A stretch of DNA of 64,000 nucleotides from Neodontobutis hainanensis (Eukaryota > Chordata > Actinopteri > Gobiiformes > Odontobutidae), in contig JALDNG010000005.1 in assembly GCA_024349245.1 (NCBI GenBank), forward strand, positions 20,402,501 to 20,466,500. The letters are read 5' to 3'. Position 1 is the stretch's first letter; every line of letters starts with the position of its first letter. The translations under genes were made by a program, and so were the position numbers. This document shows positions 46,357 to 57,083 of the stretch, piece after piece. Below the pieces are notes generated by a model, which saw only the letters and a list, made by a program, of their open reading frames with translations, ran no database searches and was not told the origin of the DNA.

Positions 46357-46416
46357 GGACACAACGACAGTATGAACTGTGGGGAGAGCGGGAATCGAAC
46401 CTACTACCTTTAAAGC
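46206..46416 (-). mobile_element. tRNA-derived SINE, family B, with internal CA repeat
   Basis: The reverse complement has the B box GGTTCGATTCCCGCTCTCC, then ACTGTCGTTGTGTCCTTGTG, a long GT run, and the tail GTAAAGCGCTTTGGGTGCCC with GGTATATAAATGCATGCCAT. The A box is lost at the 46416 side. The middle of the SINE has been replaced by the expanded CA/GT repeat. Confidence 0.8.
46288..46355. repeat. (CA)n microsatellite within SINE
   Basis: About 33 CA units without interruption. Confidence 0.97.
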
Positions 46417-46549
46417 ATCTTAGGATTTTATTAAAGCAGTCAGTCTTTGTGGTTGAGTTTACCTTTACATGGCAAACCTCTTTATCACCAAAGTGCAGTG
46501 GGAAGGCCATTTCAAGGCTTTCATTTTCATAAACTTAATTTGGAATAAT

Positions 46550-47470
46550 GCTTTGTGCACCAGGGACATTAAATTAGTCGTAGTCATCCGGACGTATTAT
46601 TCCGAGGGAGTTCTGACACGTTAATTGTGTTTAATGTGTACAGCCCTCCTTCGGCCGATGCAGCAGCTGCGTGTGAGCTGCTTCACATCGCTGTAACCTG
46701 GATGAAGACCCGGTACCCACAATGTCTCCTGCTCATCGGTGAAGACTTCAATCATGTCTCCCTCTCTTCCACTCTACCTACATTTACCCAGTACATGAAG
46801 TGCCACACCAGGGTTCATCTGCTCCCTGAATTCACACCCAGAGTGAGAAAAGAGCCTGGACAGAAAGTGAAAGTCTGGACTGATGAGGCCAGTGAGAGGC
46901 TCTGCAGCTCTCATGGACAGGACATCAACAGCCTGACACACTGTATCACAGACTACATCAGCCTCTGTGTGGAGAACTCTGTGCCGACCCGGAGGGTTGT
47001 TGTTTCTCCAACAACAAGCCCTGGGTGACCCCTGAGCTTAAAGCCCTGCTGAACGAGAAGAAGAGGGCTTTTCTGTCAGGGGACAGTGAGTAGCAGAAGA
47101 GAGTTCAGTGCAAATTCAAATACAAGATCAGGCGTGCCCAGAACTCTTATAAGAAGAAGCTGAGAGCAGTGCAACATCAGGGATGTGTGGAGAGGCCTCC
47201 AGACCATCTCAGGTCATGGATAGAGAGGGGCCACAGGGACAGTGGACAGTGACCAGCGCTGGGCCGATGAGTTAAATCTGTTCTTTGACAGATTTAACTC
47301 CAACCCCTCTCCCACTCTTCCTCGCCTCTCTTCACACCTCTACAGGCCTGTGGACACCAGCTTTTTCCCACAGCCATCTTCCCCTCCACTTCATCGTCAC
47401 CATCCCACACCACACCCCTCTCCCCCGGATCTTTCATACCACCATTTTGTTTTATTACTTCCTACCTAAA
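46550..47470 (+). mobile_element. CR1/L2-type LINE endonuclease-to-linker fragment
   Basis: Plus strand. It starts with VIRTYYSEGVLT, which fits an RPYYLPREFT block, then NVYSPPSADAAAACELLH, LLLIGEDFNHVSLSSTLPTF (the GDFN block is here EDFN), and VHLLPEFTPRV. Between CHTR and VHLLP the segment with the SDHN catalytic motif (roughly 30 residues) has been deleted in frame. The linker follows, with INSLTHCITDYISLCVENSV, WVTPELKALLNEKKRAFLSG, KYKIRRAQNSYKKKLRAV, and a frameshifted ADELNLFFDRFNSNPSP before similarity ends. The RT domain is absent. Both the G to E change and the deletion would abolish endonuclease activity. Confidence 0.88.
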
Positions 47471-48789
47471 ATATTGTTTTCAATCTGGAATGTTATTTTC
47501 TCACAATTAAGTGTAATTATGACTTGACATTTGTGCAGATTTTATTTACAAAAATATATATATATTTAACTGCAAATTATATGAAGTTGTGCTATACATA
47601 ATCAAGAAAAAAAAAACACATCTGAAAATATGTAGTTACAGCACTATGTCTACCAACCATGAACTTTTATTTAAATACATAAGTCGTTTGGGCTGCTGAA
47701 AAAAAATACTGTTGTTCAGCTTTTGGACTTTGAGCTGCAACACTGTGTTAATCTGTGGATTACAGAATAAACTTGGCTTCTATTTGAGAACACTCCCAAT
47801 GGCCAAACAAGAGGCATTGGCCCATGCCTCTCAGTGGAAGACAAGAACTGGCTTATATTCAAATCTACTCAAATATATCATCCATAAATAGATGTAACAG
47901 CTGAACACAATAGTTTTGGCTTTGGTTGGGGTTATGTCTGCTTTGTATCTGTTTGTTTACATGTCGCTTTTCTGTTTCCATGCTGATGGTGCAAAGAGGG
48001 AAGGTTTGTGTGAGCTCTCGAGCTGTGTGAACCTCTGTCTGTGAAATGCAAAAGAGCCTGAGTGGTGTTTTGTAAGGGGTTTTCAATTGCCTTTGAAATT
48101 CTTTTCAACTTACTGCTCAGTCTTGTTTAAAGTTTGTGCACAGTCTGGACTTCTCTTTTTATTAACACATTATTGTAAAATGAGCCTGGTTGTTCTATTT
48201 TAAATGAGTTATTTTGTTGTGGTCGTTTTCTTTTTTACAAAAAATAAATAAAAAATACTAATTAGCAGTACTGTTTATTTTGTTGATTTATCTCAATGAC
48301 AAAATACATTATTGCCTCTACTGTGGTTAAACATAAAAAAGGAAGACATGCCTTTAAGTATGATTTTTTGGCTTTAATGATTCCTTGTTAAAAATGAATT
48401 GGAATCACACTAAAGCTTATTTTGCTGCTCACTTTGATTTAAATATTGTGACAGGTTACCTGCCTTCACTGCACATACCATGTAAACATTTTCAGAAAGC
48501 AATATGGCAAATGACTATAGTACATTTCACAACCAAGAAATAAGAAGGGAATATTCATTTGTTTACAGCAGCTCCCAGACACGTCAAGTACAAATGTACA
48601 TAAGAATGTGCACTGCCCTAACTCAGCAACACCTCTGGCCAACTTATTTCTTCATATTTCTGATATGGTTTAAGCAGCTGTTAATCATAGGGCTAAATTT
48701 TCATGATCTAAAGCCAAAGGCGAGTAGCGCAGTTCATGTATATGTAATTGACGTGTCGGAATTCATTTGTTGGCATATAAATTATTTGG
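47471..48789. other. Unassigned AT-rich region
   Basis: No gene recognised. A 135-codon frame at 48504-48911 (plus) overlaps the end of the R4-like LINE antisense and has no motif. A short TA run lies at 47561-47572. Confidence 0.4.
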
Positions 48790-50115
48790 CTGAGGGGGTT
48801 CAGACCTATGCAGAACAGCAGTGGGGACAGAGCATCTCCTTGGTATATGCCACATTTGATGGATACTTGTGCAAGTGGCTTGCCATTGGCCTCAAGGGTG
48901 GTTTTCCATAGCCTCATCGAGTTTGCAATGAAGTGTCTTAGAGTCCTGTTGATGTTGTACATCTCCAGGCATTCAGTGATCCATGTGTGTGGCATTGAGT
49001 CATATGCTTTCTTGTAATCAATCCAGGCAGTGCACAGGTTGGTGTGTCGGGTTCTGCAGTCTTGGGTGACTGTTCTGTCAGCCAGGAGTTGGTGTTTGGC
49101 TCCTCTGGTTTCTTTTCCGATGCCCTTCTGTGCTTTGCTCATGTATTTATCCATGTGCCCACTTATCTTAGCCGCGTTGATGCCTGACATGAGCTTCCAT
49201 GTTGTGGAGAGACAGGTTATTGGCCGATAGTTGGATGGGACTGTACCCTTTGTGGGATCCTTCAGGATCAGGATTGTACGCCCTTCGGTAAGCCATTCAG
49301 GGTGCGTCCCAGCCCTTAGCAGCTGGTTCATTTGTGCTGCAAGGTGCTCGTGGAGTGCAGTGAACTTTAGCCAGTAGGTGTGGATCCTGTCAGGGCCCGG
49401 TGCTGTCCAGTTTTTCATACCTGAGACTCTTTCTTGGATGTCTGCCGCTGTGATGGTAACTGGATTCTGTTCAGGGAGGTTGCTGTGGTCCTCTCTCAGA
49501 GCCACCAGCCACTGTGCATCGCTGTTGTGTGATGCCTCCCTCTCCCATATATTTTTCCAGTATTGTTCAGTTTCCATCCTTGGTGGGTCGGCTCTGCTAT
49601 TTTTACCCTGCCACTGAGCGTACACTTTCGCAGGTTGAGTTGCGAACAGCCGGTTTATTCTTCTGGCTTCATTCTCTCTTGTGTACCTCTTTCGGCGGCT
49701 GGCCAAGGCTTGGCAGTTTCAAGGGCTTCAGGTATTGGCGTCTGGTTGTACCTATTGGGTACTTGTTTTCTCATTGTACCTTTCTTGGCCTCTGTCAGTT
49801 GGCTCACTTCTCTCCATGCCTTCTTGATTTTAGCCTCCAGCCTTTGTTTCCATGGTGGGTATTGTTTCTCATGGTTCCTATGGTTGCTCTTATAGTCAAG
49901 CATCTCGAGGATCACTGCTGCTGAGGTGTATATCAGCTCATTGGTTTCAGTGATGGTTGCGGTAGGGATTGCACTCAATGCTGCATTCACATCTTCTAGG
50001 AGACTTTCTGATGGTACTTCACTTAGCCGTTGTAGTTGGCGTCGGGGTTGCCTTTCATTCGAAGCCCCAATAAGTGCAATAACGCTGAACGAGGCAGCGA
50101 CTGACCTGAAAGACA
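48790..50115 (-). mobile_element. R4/Dong-type (Rex6-like) LINE, internal fragment
   Basis: Minus strand. Upstream part (about 50100-49660): PRRQLQRLSEVPSESLLEDV and KAWREVSQLTEAKKGTMRKQ. After a frameshift near 49690 the main frame continues (49706 down): KRYTRENEARRINRLFA, MKNWTAPGPDRIHTYWLK, LTEGRTILILKDPTKGTVPS, NYRPITCLSTTWKLMSGI, then LCTAWIDYKKAYDSMPHTWI (RT motif A with the first catalytic Asp) and IKCGIYQGDALSPLLFCIGL (motif B). Similarity stops at LNPLSQII near 48795. The YxDD block, the restriction-like endonuclease and the 3' UTR are absent, so the 3' end is missing, unusual for a LINE insertion. The R4/Dong assignment is from remembered family sequence. Confidence 0.85.
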
Positions 50116-50124
50116 AGATCAAGG

Positions 50125-50126
<2 letters not shown>

Positions 50127-50186
<60 letters not shown>
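50127..50186. repeat. (AT)n microsatellite, 60 bp
   Basis: Uninterrupted AT run ending in GTGTGTAT. It sits directly at the upstream edge of the R4-like fragment. Confidence 0.97.
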
Positions 50187-50192
<6 letters not shown>

Positions 50193-50779
50193 ATGTTATT
50201 TACCAAAACAAAATTAAATGGTTTAGAATTAATGTCTGACTGTTTTAGCATAATCTGAAGTAAGAGGATGAACCCAAACAGAAAGCACAGCAGATGATAA
50301 ACGAGTTGGAGCATCTTTTACTGAGCCACCTGCAGACACCAGGGCTCCAGCCTATTAATGATCACCAGAAGCAATTTTGCCATCAATTAAAGTGACAAGA
50401 GGATGTTAAAGGTGCCACCACAGGAGGTCTCCGTTCTCTGGTGTTAAGCATCGACAAATGAAAATGAGCCTGTGGACTGCTGACTACAGCGACACACTTC
50501 CCCCTGCATGTTCCTGATAGTGCCACTGCAATTAGGAGCGCAGCCTGTCTAATGGGGCAGCAACATGAGGAATGCTCTGCTAGTGTCAGTGTGAAAGGTG
50601 CAACAGTTTGGGCTCTCAGAAAACATTTCAATGGTTTTATTAATCCCAAAGAAGCACAAAGCATGTCCATTTTAATCTAAAAAATATATCTCTATACAAT
50701 AAATCTTTTATTCTAAAATTACATTAGAGATTATTAGAAACAATAGTTCTGACAATATGACAAAGATATTCTATCAATG
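50187..50779. other. Unassigned region
   Basis: No repeat recognised. 50330-50660 is balanced and complex, with TCAATTAAAGTGACAAGAGG and CAATTAGGAGC, and might be conserved non-coding DNA. No coding frame with known motifs. Confidence 0.3.
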
Positions 50780-50985
50780 AATTTTATTCGAGCTGGAGTA
50801 TACCAGGTGATAAGGTCAGATAGGTAAGAGGGCGAACGTCCACAAAGGATTTTATATGTTAACAAGAGAACTTTGAAATCAGCTCTAACATGAATAGGAA
50901 GCCAGTGTAATGAAGCCAGGACCGGAGTAATGTGATCAAATGTCCTGGTCTTTGTTAAAAGTCTGGCGGCTGTATTTTGGACCAG
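50780..50985 (-). mobile_element. L2-type LINE fragment, sibling of the 24-kb copy
   Basis: 50789-50985 is nearly identical to 23931-24125 (for example GAGCTGGAGTATACCAGGTG and AGGAAGCCAGTGTAATGAAG). Relative to that copy, about 42 bp between TTATTCGAG and CGAGCTGG are missing, a deletion between short CGAG repeats. It covers only part of the RT C-terminal region. Confidence 0.9.
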
Positions 50986-51094
50986 GAGTTATCAGTTATA
51001 TTGTGACTACATTGTGACTAACTAGTGACTTATTGTGACTTACTGTAGTTACTTAGGTTGGGAGTTTGATGGCATCAGCCTTTAAAATCCTAGT

Positions 51095-51150
51095 GAAAAT
51101 TATTAGAATTTGATCAAGCATAGAACCCTGTGGAACTCCATAAATTAACA
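51095..51150 (-). mobile_element. LINE RT motif-B scrap 1
   Basis: The minus strand encodes LIYGVPQGSMLD, the RT motif-B block of an L2-type LINE. Flanking sequence is too decayed to extend it. Confidence 0.55.
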
Positions 51151-51265
51151 ATTCATTTATTTGACTGGGACACATTTAAGAATGATACACAGATTGTATA
51201 GCAATTTACAGCAAAACTCCACAAAACTATTATTGGTTTAGGGGTACAAATAAAGTCTTTGAATT

Positions 51266-51440
51266 TTATTCCATTGTTCGGCTTGAACCTACTCTAAATC
51301 CAGGTGATCCAGGTAAGTGTAAGTGGAACAAAATGCCATGTTTGCAAAAAATTGACCCAAGAGGCAGCATATACAATGAAAAAAGAAGAGGCCCAAGGGT
51401 TGACCCATGAGGCACTCCACAAGTGAGAAGTGCCATGGAG
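51266..51440 (-). mobile_element. L2-type LINE RT motif-B scrap 2
   Basis: The minus strand encodes TCGVPHGSTLGPLLFSLYML then PLGSIFCKHGI and a frameshifted FHLHLP. The Q to H change and the lost YADD show it is dead. It is distinct from scrap 1, so at least two insertions or a duplication contributed here. Confidence 0.8.
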
Positions 51441-52083
51441 GACACATATCGAGTGTGGTCTTTTTTGGGCCCTCTTTTAGCATGTTGCAAATTGTAAGGT
51501 ATGGTGTGGCAATTGTCTTTGCAGTTGTGGTTGCTGCATGTGACGATGTTGGCATTGATCTTCCAAAAGACAGATCTTCTGCCTCTCCAACTGATGTTGG
51601 AGTCCCAGATCTGCTCCTTTCCATGTCCAGGACATTGTCTAAATTTGTTCTGGAGCGGTTTGAGACAGTGAATATAAATGTGGGTGAAATAAACAACATA
51701 AAAATGTATTTATTGACTATTTTTTTACTATTTTTTATAGTTTATTATTACATTTCTGATTTATGTTGTTGTAAATTCATGAAGTTATTCTTACCTTCTT
51801 GGCTGCACAAAGGGCAATAGAAAAGACATAATGGCAGCAAAGCGCCACTCCTTTTGTGAACCCCCAGACACTAGTCATAACTTTTTTTTATGTTTGACAA
51901 AAACATCTTGTAACACCTTTCATCTGGCTTAGCATACATTAACCGAAAGATAGAAAATTTTATGTTAATTCTTAATTTTTCTTTCTAAATATTTGGCATC
52001 TGGAGACTCTTGAAATAAGCCTGGCTTTTGCCTACTGTCTTGGCTATGCAATGGTATAGAACTCTGTTCACATGTATGTTCTG
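51441..52083. other. Unassigned; possibly upstream part of Harbinger element
   Basis: A minus-strand frame (51699-51289) covers part of this, with a Ser/Thr-rich segment around 51640-51520. Harbinger elements often carry a second, Myb-like gene near the transposase, but I cannot recognise a Myb domain here. No terminal inverted repeats were located. Confidence 0.25.
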
Positions 52084-52590
52084 TCATTGTGAAGAAGATT
52101 ACATTTTCAATAGTAATTCTGGCTTTGGTGAATGCTCATTTTAGATTCCGGGTCATTCAGGTGGGGGACTTTGGAAGGACGAGTGGTGGTAGGATTTTTT
52201 TGCAGGATCAGCACTGGGCAAGAGGCATGGAACAGAAAGTTATACACGTCCTAACAAATAGCCCTCTACCTGGAGCTGCACAAGTTGGTGACATCCCATT
52301 TGTCATTGAGCGGGATGCTACATTTCCACTCAAGCCTTACTTAATGCGACCCTACCCTTGATTGAACCTCACCAAAGAGAAGAGGATTTTCAGCTACAGG
52401 TTGTCAAGAGCCATTATATAGATGCATTAATCTCCATCCTGAAAAAGTGGACACTCTTGCTGTTGCATCATGCATCCTACACAATTTCCTTCTTTCTCCA
52501 AATATAAACCAGACTGCTAAAAAGAAGGCCAAAGACACAGACACCATTTCAAAATTTGGGTGGAAACAGGGCTTCAAGAGAGGGCTGTAA
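52084..52590 (+). mobile_element. PIF/Harbinger transposase C-terminal remnant
   Basis: Plus strand. KKITFSIVILALVNAHFRF then IQVGDFGRTSGGRIF (about 52090-52200) matches the Harbinger DDE core, where relatives have VDANYRF..VDVG..G..SDGGIF; the D of VDA is N here. APLPGAAQVGDIPFVIE-like sequence, TFPLKPYLMRPYP and KRIFSYRLSRA follow after a stop. Then, in another frame, CINLHPEKVDTLAVASCILH NFL (about 52412-52492). Between SRA and YRCI the stretch expected to contain RxVVENAFG, which holds a conserved Glu, is missing. This is the transposase family from which HARBI1 was domesticated, but the copy here is clearly dead. Confidence 0.88.
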
Positions 52591-52739
52591 TGTGAAGGTG
52601 TTTTGCACTTTCTTCAACTCTCCAGAGGGAAGTGTGTCTTGGCACGACAGAATGGTGTGAATGTAAATATCTGCCTTGTGCATCATTCATGTAAATACAG
52701 TCTGCTGTGTTTACTTCTAGTTTGTCATTTAATATAAAA
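52591..52739. other. Unassigned spacer
   Basis: About 150 bp between the Harbinger and L1-type remnants. Nothing recognised. Confidence 0.4.
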
Positions 52740-53562
52740 TTAATTTGAATATATTTTTTATATATATTTTTTATTGACAAAACAAACCGACAACCACACA
52801 ATAATTAGTTTTAATTTTTAGACGACCAACAATTTATATCATACCCACACGAAAGGGCACAGAAAGGGTCTGTGCCCTTTCCGCCCAGTTCACTCCAACT
52901 CAGTCCCCCCCTGCTAACACTTGAGTTGAGTTAGGTATGCTACAAATGGTAACCAAATTTCTTCAAACATATTCATTTTATCCTTTATGCAGAAGGAAAT
53001 GCACTCCATATGGAGTATCTGAGTTATTTCTTGACTCCCTAATTTTAGTAATGGAATTTCTTATTTTTTACAAAATTGCCTTATAAATTTTTTTCCCCAC
53101 TTTAAGGAAGTATGAAATTAATTGTCATTGGTATGGATTTAGGTAGACAAGTTTTTCAGAAACTTCTAAGAAAATTACTTTAGGGTCAGGTTTCAAGGGG
53201 CACTTAAATCTTTTAGACAGGATTCCAAACACTCCAGACCACACTGTGAATCTCCAATATCTTCCAGTAATTAAATGTGTTGTCCTGTATTGACGCTTCA
53301 AACGATGAGTTATTTGCAATTGGAGTCAGAAAACTTTACTTTAGTTGTCTCAAAATACGTACTGCATCACCTATTAAAGGGTTATAGTTGAAAGTAAATT
53401 TGTTACGTGAAATAAGTGACAAAATTATTACTTCTTTTTTCGGATGGATAACATTTTTTTCTATGACCTCTGCAATGTCTGGTTGTCCTATTAGAGTTTG
53501 CCCAGTAATAGAACAGAAAATAGGGAAGGGCTACTCCGCCATTGGCTTTGGCTAAATAATGT
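52740..53562 (-). mobile_element. L1-type LINE ORF2 C-terminal end and 3' region
   Basis: Minus strand. From about 53550 down it encodes NGGVALPYFLFYYWANSNR, matching the GG(L/M)ALP.F..YYWAA block after the RT domain of L1-type ORF2. Lower down (53319-53125) come FTVWSGVFGILSKRFKCPLK and PDPKVIFLEVSEKL, matching the FW..V...LS..F..PL.PDP...LLG block near the C-terminus. The segment between them is decayed. The 3' side down to about 52740 (including GGTATGCTACAAATGGTAAC in plus orientation) looks like the element's 3' region. EN and RT are absent. Confidence 0.8.
52851..52881. repeat. Perfect hairpin (13-bp arms)
   Basis: GAAAGGGCACAGA (52851-52863) and TCTGTGCCCTTTC (52869-52881) pair perfectly around AAGGG. 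It lies in the L1-type 3' region. Confidence 0.9.
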
Positions 53563-55329
53563 TTATTTATCTTGATTTTTTAATTATTCTATATAAAATT
53601 TGGTTGTTCTTGTTCTTGTGTGTATTTATTATATTTTATTTTCCGCTGATTTTCAGGGCGTTTCAACTCCACAGCCCTTTATCCGATTTTTGTCATTTAA
53701 ACTTTAAAATGTGTCTAAATTCTGGGAAAATATTGCTATTACTTTTGGTAATTCCATGCCATTTTTTAGCAGCTTAGCTGCTTTGATAATTTCCTGATAC
53801 ACTTGCCAGCTGTCTCTCAACATCTCAAAGGATAACTGCAACTTAACTTAACTTCCATTTTCGTTCAGCTCTCCTGCCCTGGCGTCTGGCAGCATGCGTA
53901 GCATCTTTTACCCAAGCTTAGGTCTGGACTTGGAAAGCCTCTTTTTTAGCGGTGCCACAGAGTCTAACAGTGATAGGCATGTAGAGCACAGAGCTCTGGG
54001 TTACTTAAATCTTCAGAAAACTTCAATTGTGACAGATCCCACAGATGCAGCAGTGAGAGGATGCAAATATAATCAGATACACGTTGACCATTACATTAGC
54101 TCTTTCTTTATCAACAAGTTCAACGTCGTCTTTAACTTGGCTGAACAGATGCTATAGGTTTGAATGGCGTAGTTTGCTATCTGTATGAACGGGGCTGTAT
54201 CTCTGTAGGAGTTTTCAGACGTAACAGATCACGCCTGAAACTGCTATACAGTGCATTGTGGGCTTTTGTGGAAATAATAACTTACGAGGAACTTACGAGA
54301 GCACATGTGAGGCTAAACAGGAGTAAATTAAAACTCAATATAAATATCATCAAGCTTATTTTACTGTTCTTGTATTATTCTACAATGAAGTAAAAATGAA
54401 TAGCTTTTCTTTGAGGCAGAATATCTGGTTCACATCCCAAACATCATGTTGCTGAATTGGTATACCATTGCAATATAACTCTGGTATACAGAACAAATAG
54501 TTATGGCTTTGATAAGCTCCGTCACCCAAATGTGTTTGGTGCACATCTCAGTGCTTTTGTTCACACAAAACGTGAATTATTTGTGCATTTGACAAGCGAA
54601 AGATCTGTCTCTATTAAAACGCACCATAAGACATTACTTTTCTCTCCTCTGTATGTATTGTATGTGTAATGAAATGCAGCTGTTGAGTGAGCAAGTTGAG
54701 ATGTTCTCTTCACAACACTTCAACAAGTTGTTTAAAGTAGCAGAGATTAAATTATGAAAAATGTTCTTGTTAACAGATGTTTGTCAGGTTTCTCAGTTTG
54801 GCTGTAAATGCCTTGTCTGTCTATAATGTATGAAATATTTAAAACAGTAACAGTAGTAGTGAAAATTGTTAAAGTGTCTTGATGGTATGCTGAAGACAAC
54901 CTTGTCATGTCTTTCAGATGATTAGCCCTCGGTGTCCTGCTGTTTGTGTAAAAGGACAGGTGTTCTGTAAACAAAAAGTATGCCATTTTTATATAATAGG
55001 AATAGGAATAATAGGAATAATATAATAGGAATCATCTGTGCAAAAATTGAGATCTGGAGAAATCCGAGAGATATTTAATGAATGAGAATTTTCACTCCTG
55101 CATGGGGGGCTTTGGCCAATTGCATGCTCCCTTTCAGAAAAAGGAGTAGACCCATTAGTTGAGATACAGCTTCTCAATTCAGAAGTAATAGCTGCTGATA
55201 GAACAGAGAAAGTCTATATTCAGCCCTGTATATGTCTCTTTACAGAGGAACAGTTTAAGGAACAGTTTAATTCTTGGGAGGCACTGCCCCACAATACACC
55301 ACAGAGCCTTTAACCCCATCCTCTGGCCC
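53563..55329. other. Unassigned region
   Basis: No gene recognised. Open frames at 53894-54157, 54160-54393 and 54457-54669 (plus) lie one after another in a loose row, but I see no domain or splice sites connecting them. Confidence 0.4.
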
Positions 55330-55506
55330 ATGCTCTCTCAGGTCTTCCTCCAGCATTTTTTTTTAAATACCCCATCTTGCCTCAAAACAAAAAGAGTCTT
55401 TTGTGACATTGCCCCCAAACTTTGGAACCACCCCCCTCTCAACTTTAAAAGCTGCTCCAGTATTGATCATAGAAAGTCTTTGTTAAAGACGCATCCTTTC
55501 AGTGTT
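55330..55506 (+). mobile_element. L2-type LINE C-terminal fragment
   Basis: Plus strand. CLKTKRVFCDIAPKLWNHPP then LNFKSCSSIDHRKSLLKTHP matches the extreme C-terminus of CR1/L2-type RT ORFs (RLKTKGDRAF..AP.LWNSLP..IRS..SI..FKS.LKTHLF). There is no usual 3' UTR tail; a palindrome starts 5 bp later. It is 5'-truncated, opposite in orientation to the L2 copies at 5, 24 and 51 kb. Confidence 0.82.
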
Positions 55507-55510
55507 TAAA

Positions 55511-55562
55511 CAAAATGATGTGAGTTCAAAGTGAAGGATCACTTTGAACTCACGTCATTTTG
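55511..55562. repeat. Palindrome (24-bp arms, 4-base loop)
   Basis: CAAAATGATGTGAGTTCAAAGTGA (55511-55534, here quoted as two overlapping 12-mers CAAAATGATGTG and AGTTCAAAGTGA) is mirrored at 55539-55562 with one mismatch around AGGA. It directly follows the L2 C-terminal fragment. Confidence 0.93.
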
Positions 55563-57075
55563 TTGCATTTCCTACATTACTGTAAAGAAACTTATGTGGT
55601 TGTAGGGTAATAGGCTCAATTAGAATCATAACAAGATGGGGCACCACTTGAGTATTACTATCTTGAGAAACAACTCAAGCTTAAATATGATTTATTGAGT
55701 ATAATAGGGTGAATAACAAGAAATAATTGCTTGGCAATAATAAAGAAGAACATAACTCCAACTCCAACAATAAATGATGAACAGCATTGAACTGTAAGGG
55801 ACAGACTGAGAAAAAATGGGATATTGTATAATAAAACTAATAAAAACAAAAGCCATGTATTATGGGACTGCTAAAATGAACTGTAAAGTGTATCAGATCA
55901 GAGAGAGACGCCAACTCATGTGTCAAATTTGCGGGCTTACTTTGTTTGTAGCAGATGATGGTCTTCCTTGATAGTGACGAGTTAACGTGCAACTGGGTCC
56001 GTGGCCTGCATCAGTTCAAAGTCCTTACAATTCAAAGAACAGATTTCCACCAGAGGCACATGTACGTCCCTGCACACCTTTGCAGATATAAGCAGCAGCA
56101 TCAAGTGGACTGTCTGGACACTTTCAAAAACTGCCTTTGACGTTTGACTAAGTCAAAACAAAAATCCAAAATTTGTTGTCATCAAACAACTTTATACCAC
56201 TGAGAGGATTTGAGAAGAAGTATTCTGCTGGAAGTGTAGAATCAAAAATAGCAAACTTCAATTGCGCATTGAAGAATGCAGTTAAATGACACATAAACAT
56301 AGTTTGTAGTGGCATTATTATTGTAGACAATATTACATTAATTAGCCTATTTATTAAACTGAAATAAACCACATAAAAGAGGGAGGTTCATGTCTCGTTA
56401 GGATCCTTGGAAAAAAACCTGCTTGAGTCAATGTTATTATTTTAATGTCGATTTTGTTCTTCACATGAGAGGAATTTAGGCTTCTTGTTGGAATACCTTG
56501 TTTTCAATGTCACCTGTATGTTTCAGCAAAGGCGGAGAGGTCTGTTGAGGGTCTCTTATCTTTCCTGCAAGCTTCAAAAGGCATTCCAAGGTTAACTTTG
56601 AGTCAGGGCATTAAGGTTGTGTAAACAGAGTTCTTAAATTTTATGGCTTTGTCCTGGGAATAGTGATGGATTAGTGACATCAGTTAATCAATATGTTACA
56701 CTTAATAGGGTTACATTGCTCCCCTATTTTGTGAATTTTGCAAAGTAAATGAATTATTTCTTTGCAATCTCCTTTGAAAAAATGATGTCTAAATTACAGG
56801 TGACCTTAAATTGTAACTCTTTAAATGTTCATTTTGTATAGTTCAAAAATGCAAAAATCATATTTAGGTTTTAGTAGAAACCAAAGTTTTTTTGTCATTT
56901 ATGGAATTATTACACAAAATGAACAAACCAAACTAAATGTGTGGTACATTTCTGACATATTCCACTGACATTCTTTAGCCATATTATTTTTGAAAATTTT
57001 GCAATTTTTTGTTCTGTTTTTTTATGTGACATCATAAATTCTGCTGGGCCATCATGAAGCCAACAACCCTCCACT
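55563..57075. other. Unassigned region
   Basis: No gene or repeat recognised. A relatively complex stretch near 56500-56600 could be unique conserved DNA. Confidence 0.4.
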
Positions 57076-57083
57076 ATTTAAAT

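Noticed and set aside
46096..46532. Frames rich in Cys-Val or Thr-His repeats
   Set aside because: Translations of the (CA)n microsatellite.
48504..48911. 135-codon plus-strand frame
   Set aside because: It overlaps the R4-like LINE antisense at its 3' part and has no motif of its own.
49514..49924. 136-codon and 110-codon plus-strand hydrophobic frames
   Set aside because: Antisense shadows of the R4-like LINE coding sequence.
51407..51820. 137-codon plus-strand frame
   Set aside because: Partly antisense to the L2 motif-B scrap, with a low-complexity Phe/Tyr-rich end; no known domain.
53894..54669. Three consecutive plus-strand frames as possible exons
   Set aside because: No consensus splice sites at suitable positions and no recognisable protein similarity; each frame is short enough for chance.
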